From the NCBI GenBank assembly GCA_046351555.1, contig JAXLYI010000007.1, positions 370,056-434,055 on the forward strand: a stretch of 64,000 bases of DNA, written 5' to 3'. Both the position numbers and the translations under genes were made by a program. Numbering within the stretch: the stretch's first letter is position 1; the number at the start of each line of letters is the position of its first letter. This document shows positions 9,505 to 19,941 of this stretch, in pieces. The notes beneath the pieces were generated by a model. That model saw only the letters and a list, made by a program, of their open reading frames with translations, did no database searches and was not told the DNA's origin. Source of the stretch: CAISKJ01 sp046351555 (lineage in GTDB: Bacteria; Myxococcota_A; Polyangia; Polyangiales; Ga0077539).

Positions 9505-11271
9505 TCAGCGGCGGCGGCGACGCGCGACGGCGGCGACGGCGGCGGCGAGGCCGAGGGCGGCGAGGCGCGCGTCGGCGGTGCTCTCGGCGCCGACGGTGCT
9601 GCACTGGCAGCCGCGGCGCGAGGGCGGGAGGACGACGGGGGGCTCGTCCGCGTCGGGGCCGCCGTTGCCGCCGTCGACGCCGATCATCACGTCGACGGGG
9701 GGCAGCCCGCTGTCGGTGCGGCCGCCGTCGGCGCGACCGCCGTCCGCGCCGCCGTCGCCCACGCCCGCGTCGGGCCGCGGCATCATCGCCTGGGTGACGC
9801 AGTCGCCGGCCTGGCAGACCTCGCCGCTGGGGCAGAGGCGGGTGTCGGGCCCGGTCTCGCAGGCGTCGCGGCACATGCCCCCGCGGCAGTACTCGCCCGT
9901 GGGGCACGTCACGCCGGCGCAGTCATCCGACACGCAGTAGCCGTCGGGCTGGCACATCTGCCCCATCGGGCAGGGGGTGCACTGGCAGCCGGGGACGCAG
10001 AGGCCCGCGGTCGGCCCGGGGTTGCGGTCGCAGACCTCCATCGGGTTGCAGGTGACGCCCTCGCAGGGGTTGAGGCACCGGCCCGCGCGGCACACCTGGC
10101 CGACCGGGCAGGTGACGCCGTCGCACACGCCCACGCAGCTCCCCGAGACGCAGCGCTGGCCCGCCGGGCACGTCACGTCCATGCAGGTGTTCTCGACGCA
10201 GATGCCCGCTTCCTCGGTGCAGGTGCGGCCCGCCACGCACCCCAGCTCGCCCGAGCAGCGCTCGACGCACGAGCCGCGGTCGCAGACGTAGTTCATCGGG
10301 CAGAGGTTGTCGCCCTCGTCGATCATCCCGTTGCAGTTGTCGTCGTTGCCGTTGCACCGCTCGTCGCGCGGCATGTTCACCTGGGCGCAGCGGGTGCCCA
10401 TCGCCTCGCAGACGTTGACGCCCTGCCCGCACGCGCCCATCTGGCCCGCCACGGTGCACGCCGTCCCGCCGCCCATGCACCCGCCGGCCACGTCGCCGCC
10501 GCGGATCTGGAAGCGCCACAGGCCCGGCGCGCCGCCCGGCACGTTGGAGGTGCGGCACACGTCGAGGATCGACATCATGCGCGACATCGGGAGCGCCACG
10601 TAGTTGCGCCGGTTGCCCGCGTCGAAGCCCACCTGCGCGGGCGTGCCGCCGAGGCCGCCGGTGCCGCCGGACGCGTCCCCCGTCGTCCACTGGCAGCGGT
10701 TGTAGCGGAACTCCACGTCGAAGTCCCCCGTCGTCGAGCACGTGTTGCTCGTCGTCAGCACGAGCTGGAAGTCGTTCTGTCGGTCGTCGTGCGAGCTGAA
10801 GTAGCCGACGTTGTTCCACGTCACGACGACGCGGTTGGGCTCGACGTGGAAGCAGATGTTGTTGCGCATCGGTTGGCCACCGCCGCGCGTGTCCACGTCC
10901 GCCCACCACGGCGCGATCATCGGCTGGTCCGCGATCGGGAAGGGCGACGGCGTGTACGTCCCGACGGCGCCGCGGAAGGTGATGTTGCCGTTGGTGTTGA
11001 CGTACATCGTGTTGTACGTCGTCCCGAAGAACCGCAGGCCCATCGGGAAGGCCCGCGTGATGCTCACCGCCACCGCGGGGTAGCCCGTGGTCGGAGGCGG
11101 GCCCGCGTACGAGCCGTCGTCGTTCGGGTGCACGCAGTTCTCGGGAAGCCCGTACCCCGAAGGGCCGCCGAAGCCAGTGAGGAGCGGGATGGCGCCGGCG
11201 TCACCCGCCAGGAGCGGGACGGACGCGAGCGCGGCGAAGGCAGCGAAGGTGAATTTCTGAAGGGTGGTCAT
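9505..11271 (-). CDS. NIDO/MopE-like Cys-rich surface protein with MYXO-CTERM-type sorting tail
   Basis: A 588-residue secreted protein. After a signal peptide ending near GAIP comes a nidogen-like (NIDO) domain in residues 30-240, with NTNGNITF and IAPWWADVDTR. It is followed by a MopE-type CNGNDDNCNGMIDEGDNLC metal-binding motif and about six disulfide-rich modules. A low-complexity Asp/Gly linker leads to a C-terminus with GCQC, an Ala/Leu helix and five arginines. That Cys-helix-Arg tail is the MYXO-CTERM architecture processed by myxosortase for lipid-linked surface anchoring. It probably acts in adhesion or matrix contact. The tail assignment is by layout; the cysteine position is slightly unusual (GCxC). 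Confidence 0.86.
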   Translation of the reverse strand: MTTLQKFTFAAFAALASVPLLAGDAGAIPLLTGFGGPSGYGLPENCVHPNDDGSYAGPPPTTGYPAVAVSITRAFPMGLRFFGTTYNTMYVNTNGNITFRGAVGTYTPSPFPIADQPMIAPWWADVDTRGGGQPMRNNICFHVEPNRVVVTWNNVGYFSSHDDRQNDFQLVLTTSNTCSTTGDFDVEFRYNRCQWTTGDASGGTGGLGGTPAQVGFDAGNRRNYVALPMSRMMSILDVCRTSNVPGGAPGLWRFQIRGGDVAGGCMGGGTACTVAGQMGACGQGVNVCEAMGTRCAQVNMPRDERCNGNDDNCNGMIDEGDNLCPMNYVCDRGSCVERCSGELGCVAGRTCTEEAGICVENTCMDVTCPAGQRCVSGSCVGVCDGVTCPVGQVCRAGRCLNPCEGVTCNPMEVCDRNPGPTAGLCVPGCQCTPCPMGQMCQPDGYCVSDDCAGVTCPTGEYCRGGMCRDACETGPDTRLCPSGEVCQAGDCVTQAMMPRPDAGVGDGGADGGRADGGRTDSGLPPVDVMIGVDGGNGGPDADEPPVVLPPSRRGCQCSTVGAESTADARLAALGLAAAVAAVARRRRR

Positions 11272-11355
11272 CGCGGCGCGACGATACCCAAGCGCCTCAG
11301 GGCCGTCGAGGCGTCGGGCGCAAAGAAAGCGCCGACGCCCCGCCGACGCTCCGTG

Positions 11356-11880
11356 TCAGCGCGCGGCTTGCTGCTGCGTGGGGAGCGCGGCGGCGACGCG
11401 CGCGAAGGCGTCGTCGTTGAGGGTCGAGTGGACGATCTCGACCACGCGCCCCGCGGGCGACACCACGATCACCCAGGGAACCTCGCTCTCGGGCAGACCG
11501 AGCGAGTGGGCGAGGGAGCCGTCGCGCGAGAGCCACACGTTGCCCCAGCCGTTGCGCGGGGTGTTCTCGCGGGCCTGCGACACGATGGTGGACGTCGGCA
11601 CGAGCGCGAACAGGTCGAGCGCCGCCATCGTCACCAGCCGCGCCCCCGGCGCCGCCCGGTGCACGCGGTGGTACCAGGGGCCCACGTGCGGGTGCGTGTC
11701 CTTGTCGGTCATCACGAAGAGCACCGACCAACCCCCGGTGAGGTCGCGCTGCGTGTGCGGCGCGCCGGCGATGTCGTCGACGTTGAAGCTCGGGATCGAC
11801 GCGCCCCGTCGCGGCTCGGCCGAGGCCACGAGGGTGAGCGACATCGCCAACGCGAAAAACAGGGAGGGCAGGCGGCGCAT
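11356..11880 (-). CDS. Secreted thioredoxin-fold protein lacking CxxC
   Basis: A 174-residue exported protein with a signal peptide ending VASAEP. The body resembles the AhpC/TSA-thioredoxin fold: IPSFNVDDIAG at the start, WSVLFVMTDKD where the first core strand should be, and VPWVIVVSPAGRVVEIVHS as the cis-Pro strand. The redox CxxC motif is absent (no Cys in the mature protein), so it is unlikely to be a disulfide oxidoreductase. It could be a structural or chaperone-like relative. No operon partner is obvious: the histidine kinase ends 46 bp upstream on the same strand. Confidence 0.7.
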   Translation of the reverse strand: MRRLPSLFFALAMSLTLVASAEPRRGASIPSFNVDDIAGAPHTQRDLTGGWSVLFVMTDKDTHPHVGPWYHRVHRAAPGARLVTMAALDLFALVPTSTIVSQARENTPRNGWGNVWLSRDGSLAHSLGLPESEVPWVIVVSPAGRVVEIVHSTLNDDAFARVAAALPTQQQAAR

Positions 11881-11926
11881 GATTTACGCGGGAGCGAACC
11901 ACATTACGCACCACCGCCGCAAGGGC

Positions 11927-13177
11927 CTACGGTCGGGTTTCGTCGACCGGTTGGGGGCTGAGGGTGAACCAGAAGGTGGCCCCGCGTCCGGGCCCGGCCT
12001 CTGCCCAGATGCGCCCCCCGTGGCGAGAGATGATGCGCTTGACGGTCGCGAGGCCGATGCCGGTGCCGGCGAACTCCTCCGCGCGGTGCAGGCGCTGGAA
12101 GGGGGCGAAGAGCTTCGGCGCGAACTGCATGTCGAAGCCCGCGCCGTTGTCCCGCACGTAGTACGCCGCCTCGCCGCCGTGCGACGCGCGCCCGAACTCC
12201 ACCCGCGCGCGCCCCGCCCGCTCGGTGAACTTGAAGGCGTTGCCCACGAGGTTCTCGAGCGCGCCGCGGAGCAGGCCCTCGTCGCCGTGGGCGCGGAGGT
12301 CGTCGGCCACCACGCGCTCGACGTCGCGCCCCGGGTGCCCGCGCGCCACGTCGTCGAACACCGCGCGCGCCAGGGCCGAGAGGTCGACCGGGTCGCGCCG
12401 CACCGACTCGCGCCCGGCCCGCGCGAGCGAGAGCAGGTCTTCGATGTACTGGCCCATCGTGCGGGCCGCGTCGCGCACGCGGACGAGGTGCCGCCGCGAC
12501 TCCGGGCCGAGCGACGCGCCGGCGTCCTCCTCGAGGGCCTGCGCGAAGCCGTCGATGCGGCGCACCGGCGCCCGCAGGTCGTGCGAGATCGAGTAGCTGA
12601 AGGACTCGAGCTCGCGCATGGCATCCTCTAACTGCGCGGTGCGCGCGCGGACGCGGGCCTCGACGTCGGCCGCGATCGCCACGTTCTCCATCGCGACGCT
12701 CGTGCAGTTGGCGAGGGCCTGGAGCGCCTCGAGCTCCTCGGCGGTCGCCGCGCGGTGGGTGGCCCAGTAGATCCCGATCGCGCCGATGGGCTCGGCGATG
12801 CGGATGGGCACCATCGCCAGGCTCTTCACGAAGGTGGGCCGGTAGGCGTCGGCCGGGATCCGCGGGTCGGCGTAGATGTCGGGGATCGCCAGCGCCTGCC
12901 GGTGGATCATCGACCACCCGCTGACGCACGCCTCGATCGGGAAGCGCCGCCCCTTCCACAAGGGCGCGATCGCGTCCTCGTCGACGTAGTAGCAGCGCCC
13001 CGCGTCGTGGAGCACGAAGGTCGCGCCGTCGGCCCCGGCCAGCGCGCGCGCCGCCCGCCGCACGATCGCCGTCACCGCGTCCAAGTCGCGCGCCAGGGAT
13101 AGCTTCTGGACCGCGTCCACCAGCAGGCCGATCGGGAGCGCGCGGGGCGGCGTCAACGCCGATGTCGTCAATGGCAT
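11927..13177 (-). CDS. GAF-domain sensor histidine kinase
   Basis: A 416-residue cytoplasmic histidine kinase. A GAF domain spans about residues 18-165. A short coiled coil leads to HisKA with the H-box (SYSISHDLRAPVRRIDGF, phosphorylated His near 208), then HATPase_c with the N box (LENLVGNAFKFTERA), G1 (VRDNGAGFDM) and G2 (GTGIGLATVKRI). The H-box style matches the phytochrome-like HWE-unrelated group with soluble sensors. No membrane helix and no response regulator are adjacent, so it is an orphan kinase. ATG 13177 is preferred over GTG 13183 because a good promoter predicts a transcript starting at about 13180. Confidence 0.93.
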   Translation of the reverse strand: MPLTTSALTPPRALPIGLLVDAVQKLSLARDLDAVTAIVRRAARALAGADGATFVLHDAGRCYYVDEDAIAPLWKGRRFPIEACVSGWSMIHRQALAIPDIYADPRIPADAYRPTFVKSLAMVPIRIAEPIGAIGIYWATHRAATAEELEALQALANCTSVAMENVAIAADVEARVRARTAQLEDAMRELESFSYSISHDLRAPVRRIDGFAQALEEDAGASLGPESRRHLVRVRDAARTMGQYIEDLLSLARAGRESVRRDPVDLSALARAVFDDVARGHPGRDVERVVADDLRAHGDEGLLRGALENLVGNAFKFTERAGRARVEFGRASHGGEAAYYVRDNGAGFDMQFAPKLFAPFQRLHRAEEFAGTGIGLATVKRIISRHGGRIWAEAGPGRGATFWFTLSPQPVDETRP

Positions 13178-13186
13178 GGGCACCCG

Positions 13187-13214
13187 ATTACAGAACGTAC
13201 GCGGGAGCCGTCAA
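13187..13214 (-). promoter_or_regulatory. Candidate sigma70-type promoter of the GAF histidine kinase
   Basis: On the minus strand TTGACG (13214-13209, 5/6 consensus) and TGTAAT (13192-13187, 5/6) are separated by 16 bp. The predicted transcription start is about 13180, three bases before the chosen ATG, again consistent with a nearly leaderless mRNA. The remaining ~200 bp of this divergent region (13215-13414) show no other convincing element. Confidence 0.5.
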
Positions 13215-13414
13215 GGCGCGCGCCGGGCGCAAAAAACACGCGCGGCAAAGGGAAATCCGCGCGCCCGCCGATCGGTCGAGATCGCTCCTGGGGTCGGTTT
13301 GCCCGGGCCTCTCTCTTCCCTCCTTTGGTGCGCCCGTCGCCCGCCACCAGAACCTTCCGTCGCCTCGCCCGTCAGCACCGGCGCCCCCTCCCCATACTCG
13401 CCTGGAAGGTCCCT

Positions 13415-14995
13415 ATGAAGCGCCACGCCCTCGCCCTCGCCGCCCTCCTCTCCGTCGCCTGCGCCAGCACCTCGACCACCACCACGACCCTCCGCGTCGC
13501 CAGCAACGCCCCGCACCGCGTGGTGGTGGCCGCCGACGCCTCGGGCTGGCTCCACGCCGCGCCCGTCCAGACGCAGGTGCTCCAGGGGGGCGACGGCAAC
13601 ACCTGGGTGGGCTTCTGGGTCGAGACCCCGGCGGCCGCGGAGGCCACGCAGCGCGCGCCGCTCGACGTGTCCCTCGTCGTCGACACGTCGGGCTCGATGA
13701 GCGGCGCCAAGATCGCCAACGCCCGCATGGCCGCGGCGAGCTTCCTCGAGAGCCTCGCCGACGGCGACCTCGTCTCGCTCTACGCCTTCAGCGACGCGGT
13801 GACCGAGCTCGCGCCGCCGACCCCCGTCAACCCCGCCACGCGCGCCGAGCTCCTGCGCCGCGTGCAGGGCCTCCAGGCCACCGGCGGCACCAACCTCCAC
13901 GACGGCCTCGAGGTCGCGCGCCGCGCCGTCGAGCGGGCGCCCGCGAGCCACCCCGTGCGGCGCATCGTGATGATCTCCGACGGCCGCGCCACGGTGGGCG
14001 ACACCTCGCCCGAGTCGATCGCCAACGTCGCCGCGCTCGCCACCGAGAACGGCACCCAGGTGACCGCGATCGGTGTCGGCACCGACTACGACGAGAACAC
14101 CCTCGGCGCGATGGCCGTGCGCAGCGCCGGGCGGCTCTACCACCTCGAAGACCCGTCGCAGATGGCGGCGATCCTCCACGGCGAGCTCGAGCTCCTCGGG
14201 CAGACGGTGGCGGCCAACGCGTACATCGAGTTCACCCCGGCGGAGGGCGTGTCGGTGGAGGCGACGGAGTCCGAGCGCCTCGACCGGCAGGGCGAGGTGG
14301 TGCGCGTGCCCCTCGGCAGCCTCTACTCCTCGCAGCGCCGCGAGGTGCTCCTGCGCGCGCGCATCCCGACGACGGGCAACGGCCGGCGCGCCTTCGGCTC
14401 GGCGCGCCTCGTCTGGCAGGACCCGACCGACGCCGCGCAGCGCCGCGCCGCCGACCCGCTCGCGCTCAGCTACGAGGTCACCGCCGACGCCGCGGCGCCC
14501 GCGCGGAGCTACACCCAGCGCGTCCAGGCGATGGTGGTGGGCTTCGAAGCGTCGCGGGCGCAGCTCCGCGCGTCGCGCATGCTCAACGAGGGCCGCGCCG
14601 AGGAGGCTGAGCGCACCCTCGCGGCCACCGAGCAGCAGCTCCGCCAGGCGTCGCAGCAGTTCAACTTCACCGACGACGTGGTGCAGGGCAACCTCGCGCG
14701 CCAGGCCGACGGGGTCGCCCGGGGCCGCCGCGCCGCGGGCTCCGCCGCCGCCGCGCCCGCCGCCGCGCGCCCGCCCGCGCCCGCGCCGCCGCGCTCGACA
14801 ACAACGCCGAGGCCTACCACTCGATGGGCCACTGAAGAGTGTAGATCAATCGCTCCCGTCGGCCCTCCCGCGATGCGCGTCGCCATGCGGCGTCGCCGCT
14901 TCTCACCGCACAGAGAGTGCGGTTTCGAAGCGTCTCCTTGCCTGGCTCGCACCTCGCGAGAGGTCCTCGGTCCGCGATTGATCTACACTCTTTGA
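13415..14995 (+). CDS. VWA-domain lipoprotein, probable C-terminal frameshift
   Basis: An exported lipoprotein (signal ending LLSVACAST) with a von Willebrand factor A domain. The MIDAS motif DTSGSMSG is near residue 90, and the conserved TGGTNLHDGL and ISDGRATVGD follow. VWA domains bind ligands through a metal ion. The uninterrupted frame runs to 14995, but its last ~60 residues read through GC-rich low complexity and then a 158-bp palindromic element, so they look non-coding. In the next frame, the sequence just before 14835 encodes a sensible end (LDNNAEAYHSMGH, stop at 14833-14835). A one-base indel in the GC tract between about 14720 and 14790 would join the two. Treat the true end as probably 14835. 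Confidence 0.85.
   Translation: MKRHALALAALLSVACASTSTTTTTLRVASNAPHRVVVAADASGWLHAAPVQTQVLQGGDGNTWVGFWVETPAAAEATQRAPLDVSLVVDTSGSMSGAKIANARMAAASFLESLADGDLVSLYAFSDAVTELAPPTPVNPATRAELLRRVQGLQATGGTNLHDGLEVARRAVERAPASHPVRRIVMISDGRATVGDTSPESIANVAALATENGTQVTAIGVGTDYDENTLGAMAVRSAGRLYHLEDPSQMAAILHGELELLGQTVAANAYIEFTPAEGVSVEATESERLDRQGEVVRVPLGSLYSSQRREVLLRARIPTTGNGRRAFGSARLVWQDPTDAAQRRAADPLALSYEVTADAAAPARSYTQRVQAMVVGFEASRAQLRASRMLNEGRAEEAERTLAATEQQLRQASQQFNFTDDVVQGNLARQADGVARGRRAAGSAAAAPAAARPPAPAPPRSTTTPRPTTRWATEECRSIAPVGPPAMRVAMRRRRFSPHRECGFEASPCLARTSREVLGPRLIYTL
14835..14992. mobile_element. 158-bp palindromic foldback (MITE/REP-like) element
   Basis: An 18-bp perfect inverted repeat (AAGAGTGTAGATCAATCG at 14835-14852, complement at 14975-14992) bounds the element. 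A 7-bp perfect stem with a 5-base loop (14905-14923) sits exactly at the centre, and the intervening arms are partly complementary, so the whole unit is one long imperfect palindrome. It is flanked by TG on both sides. The left TG plus the element's first A form the TGA stop of the upstream frame, as if inserted with a 2-bp target duplication. It has no coding capacity. A non-autonomous foldback element is the favoured reading; a structured RNA is possible. Confidence 0.6.
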
Positions 14996-15039
14996 CCCGC
15001 CGCTTGACACGCCCCCAGCGCGCGCGTACGTCCCGCCGC

Positions 15040-15471
15040 GTGCGTCGTTTCCGCGCGCCGCTCTCCGCCCTCGCCCTCGCCGCCTCCGTCAACGCGTGCG
15101 CGGCGGTGCGGTCGAGCGCGGTGCCCACCACGTCGCTCCACCTCGCCCCCCACCGCGGCGCCGTCGCCGTGAGCCTCACGCGCGACCCGCCCGGCGCCGT
15201 CGAGCTCGGACGCGTCGAGGCCGCGACGCTCGGCACCGTCGAGGAGCTCGTGCCGGAGTTCGTCGAGCGCGTCGCGGGGCTCGGCGGCGACTACGCGCGC
15301 ATCGACGAGATCGGCACGCGCTTCGAGTGGCAGATGCGCCCCGTCACCAGCACCTACAACTGCGGGACGTACCGCTTCCCCATGACGTGCACGCGGACGT
15401 ACATGGTCAACGAGGAGGTGGCCACGCTGCGCGCGGTGGGCCGCGCCTTCCGCCGGGCGGGGGCGCCGTGA
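15040..15471 (+). CDS. Small lipoprotein of unknown function (DUF4156-like)
   Basis: A 143-residue protein. The chosen GTG start gives a basic N-terminus and a hydrophobic segment ending in VNAC, a plausible lipobox. The body has a VAVSLTRDPPGAVELGRVEA strand pattern and a GLGGDYARID helix-strand that resemble small periplasmic lipoproteins such as the DUF4156 group. A disulfide-like Cys pair follows (YNCGTYRFPMTCTRTY). The function is not known. Its stop overlaps the GTG of the next small lipoprotein (GTGA), so the two are translationally coupled and may work together. Confidence 0.65.
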   Translation: MRRFRAPLSALALAASVNACAAVRSSAVPTTSLHLAPHRGAVAVSLTRDPPGAVELGRVEAATLGTVEELVPEFVERVAGLGGDYARIDEIGTRFEWQMRPVTSTYNCGTYRFPMTCTRTYMVNEEVATLRAVGRAFRRAGAP

Positions 15472-15908
15472 CGCTGCGCGCGCTCGGCCTCCTCGCGCTC
15501 GCGCTCGCGGGCTGCGGCACCACGATGACCGCCCACGCCATCATCGGCCAGGGCGCGCCCGCGCACGCGCGGCCCGTCGCCGTCTTCCTCGCGGGGCAGC
15601 GGCCGCCGAGCAACTACGCGGAGGTGGCGTTGGTGCAGGCCAACGGCCGCGGCGACCACAACGACCCGGCCCACGCGCTCGACGGGCTCCGGCAGGAGGC
15701 CGCCTCGCTCGGCTGCGACGCGGTGGTCGCCGCGCGCGTCGACGTCGGCACCAACCAGACGGCCGCCGTCGGCGTCGCGGTGCGGTGGATGCCGGGCGAC
15801 CCCCCGGACGTGGCGCCCGCGCGGGCTCCGTGGGCGGCGACGACCCCGGGCGCGCCCCCCGCCGCGCCCTCCGCGACGCAGGCGCCTTGGAGCGTGCCTC
15901 CCGACTGA
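15468..15908 (+). CDS. Small lipoprotein, second of a coupled pair
   Basis: A 146-residue protein with a clear lipoprotein signal (LALALAGCGTT). Residues 25-110 have the pattern ARPVAVFLAGQRPPSNYAEVA followed by a segment ending ASLGCDAVVAARVDVG, similar in layout to the preceding lipoprotein and to small DUF4156/YbjQ-like domains. The C-terminus is a Pro/Ala-rich tail. It starts at GTG overlapping the upstream stop, and the kinase gene begins four bases after its own stop, so all three form one transcription unit. Function unknown. Confidence 0.68.
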   Translation: MTLRALGLLALALAGCGTTMTAHAIIGQGAPAHARPVAVFLAGQRPPSNYAEVALVQANGRGDHNDPAHALDGLRQEAASLGCDAVVAARVDVGTNQTAAVGVAVRWMPGDPPDVAPARAPWAATTPGAPPAAPSATQAPWSVPPD

Positions 15909-15912
15909 GACG

Positions 15913-17964
<2,052 letters not shown>

Positions 17965-17970
17965 GTTCCT

Positions 17971-19806
17971 TCAGCTCTCCCGCGCGCGCTGGAACACCAC
18001 CGTACGCCGCAGCGCCTCGGGCCACGGCGCGCCGCGGTTGCCCGGGATGTCCGCGCCCGACGGGTCGGTGACGAAGTTGCCCACGTCGCCGAACGCGCGC
18101 TCCGCGTTGACCGACCCCTCGTGGCGGCGCATGGGCACGAAGCGCCCGTCGACCCGCAGCGACACCGCCTCGTGCGGGCCCATCCGCAGGTCGACGAGCG
18201 CGCCCTTCTGCGCGGCGTTGAGGAGCTGCTCCTCGTTGCCCACCGGGTCGGCGACCGTCTTCGCCTTCACCGTCCACACCAGCAGCGAGGTGGGCTCGCG
18301 GCCCGGGTGCGCGCCCGCGAGCAGGTCGGGCTTGCCGTAGAACTGCTTGCCCACGTCGTTCTGGTTGACCGGGCCCGCCATCAGGCACACGCCGGCGAGG
18401 AGGTCGCAGTCGGCGGGCAGGTCGACGCAGCCCATCAGCTCGGCGAAGAGCGCGCTGCGCGAGGCCGCGGCGCCGAAGGCCCGCACGGCGTGTTCGAAGC
18501 CGTAGCCCGCGGCCTCCACCTCGGGGCGCGAGAGCCCGCCGATGTAGATGCGCTGCCCCGCGAGCGCGAAGGCCTTCCGCCCCCGCTGGATTGAGCCGCT
18601 CAGCGCGCGCCCGGTCGGGAGGTCGGCCCACAGCGGGAAGTCGCGCGCGGCCGCGTCGGTGATCTCGCCGAGCTCGTCGCGCACCTCGCGGAGCCGGCGC
18701 TTGCCGTCGGGCGTGAGCACGTCGACCCGCTCGAGCAGCAGGAGCCTCTTGGCCACCTCGCGGTCGCAGCCCGTCCAGTGGGCGAAGGCGTTGAAGGCCG
18801 CGCGGCCCGCCATCTCCGTGAAGGCCGGCGGCACGTCCATGTCCTGGCGGCTTTGGTACGGCGCGGGCGCGGACTCCTCGGCGTTGACGCCGGGCTGGAT
18901 GCGCTCGCTGCGGAAGGCGAGGAGGTTGGCCCCGAGCTTGCGCGCGAGGGCCGCAGGGAGGTCGACGCGCTCGTGGCGGAGCGCGCGTCCCACCTGCGCG
19001 ACCACGCCGACGCGCCAGCCCGTGCGGCGCTCGGCGGCGGTGAGGCCGACGAGGTCTTCGATCGCGCGCACGGTGGCCGCGTGGGCCGGGTCGGCGGGCA
19101 GCGGGGCGAGCGACACCTGGGCGCGGCGGGCGCCGTGGGAGGCGACGACGGCGGCGCGCTCCATCGACTCGGCGAGGATGCCGAGGTGCAGGTGCTGGAG
19201 GTAGCCGATGGTGGGGATGTCGTCGCGGAAGTGGAAGCGCTTGTCCCACGCGCGCTTCGCCACCGTGAAGGGGCTGGTGAGCTGCTTGTGCCCCATGAAG
19301 GTGAGCATGAAGGTGAAGGGCGTGCGGTACGGCCGCGTCAGCACGACGTGGGTGTAGAGCGCGTGGTCGAGCGGCGCCGCGTCGCGCCCGGGCAGCGCGC
19401 GCAGGAGCTCGGCGAGGCGCGCGGAGTCGGCGGGCCCGAGGGTCACCTGGCGGTGGCCGCGGAAGTTGGTCGACTGGCGCGACGACATCACGCCGAGCGC
19501 GCTCTCTTCGAAGAGCTCGGCCTCGGTCACCTGCGCGTCGGGTTCGAAGCCCGTCGGGCGGCGCAGCGAGAGGAGCGCGAGGGCCTTCGCGGCCTCGTCG
19601 CGCGTGAGCGGGACGCGCGTGCGGTAGCCCACCGGCGACGCGCTCTCGAGCGACGCGGGGAGCGAGTAGCGCGTGCGGCGCTCTCCCGCTGCGGCGAAGG
19701 TCGCGTCGCGGCGGACGCGCTGTGCGTCGGGGGGCGGGGCGACGGGGACGACCTCGAGCTCGCGGGGCTCGGGCGAGGGGGCGCGGGGCGCGTCGTGGAG
19801 CTGCAT
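17971..19806 (-). CDS. Uncharacterised 611-residue cytoplasmic protein
   Basis: I do not recognise this protein. It has no signal peptide or membrane helix. A Pro-rich N-terminus (about 45 residues) precedes a folded region with notable patches: FRGHRQVTLGPADSARL, FMLTFMGHKQLTSPFTVAKRAW, HFRDDIPTIGYLQHLHLG, QSRQDMDVPPAFTEMAG and GRQRIYIGGLS-like segments. It is rich in His and Arg in the centre. Codon use matches neighbouring genes, so it is a genuine gene. It is convergent with the kinase gene, leaving only six bases between the stops. The C-terminal part (DPVGNEEQLLNAAQKGALVD) could be an enzyme core, but no catalytic signature was found. Confidence 0.75.
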   Translation of the reverse strand: MQLHDAPRAPSPEPRELEVVPVAPPPDAQRVRRDATFAAAGERRTRYSLPASLESASPVGYRTRVPLTRDEAAKALALLSLRRPTGFEPDAQVTEAELFEESALGVMSSRQSTNFRGHRQVTLGPADSARLAELLRALPGRDAAPLDHALYTHVVLTRPYRTPFTFMLTFMGHKQLTSPFTVAKRAWDKRFHFRDDIPTIGYLQHLHLGILAESMERAAVVASHGARRAQVSLAPLPADPAHAATVRAIEDLVGLTAAERRTGWRVGVVAQVGRALRHERVDLPAALARKLGANLLAFRSERIQPGVNAEESAPAPYQSRQDMDVPPAFTEMAGRAAFNAFAHWTGCDREVAKRLLLLERVDVLTPDGKRRLREVRDELGEITDAAARDFPLWADLPTGRALSGSIQRGRKAFALAGQRIYIGGLSRPEVEAAGYGFEHAVRAFGAAASRSALFAELMGCVDLPADCDLLAGVCLMAGPVNQNDVGKQFYGKPDLLAGAHPGREPTSLLVWTVKAKTVADPVGNEEQLLNAAQKGALVDLRMGPHEAVSLRVDGRFVPMRRHEGSVNAERAFGDVGNFVTDPSGADIPGNRGAPWPEALRRTVVFQRARES

Positions 19807-19854
19807 CGACGCGCGATTTACACGCGGATCGTGCGCGTTTGTAGTGCGTAGCGC

Positions 19855-19910
19855 GCGACGCGAGGGGCCACGCCGGCGACGCAGGGGGCCACGCGCGCGA
19901 CGCAGCGGGC
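19855..19910. repeat. Short degenerate direct repeats in the intergenic region
   Basis: Two and a half copies of a unit of about 21 bp (gcgacgcaggggccacgc with variations) occupy most of the gap between the 611-aa gene and the RCC1 lipoprotein. Nothing else is recognisable in 19807-19941. Confidence 0.45.
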
Positions 19911-19941
19911 GTCGCGTGAAGGGCCGCGCCGCGGAGCGCCG

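Noticed and set aside
15004..15009. TTGACA just after the foldback element as the -35 of the small lipoprotein operon
   Set aside because: No acceptable -10 hexamer at 16-19 bp spacing.
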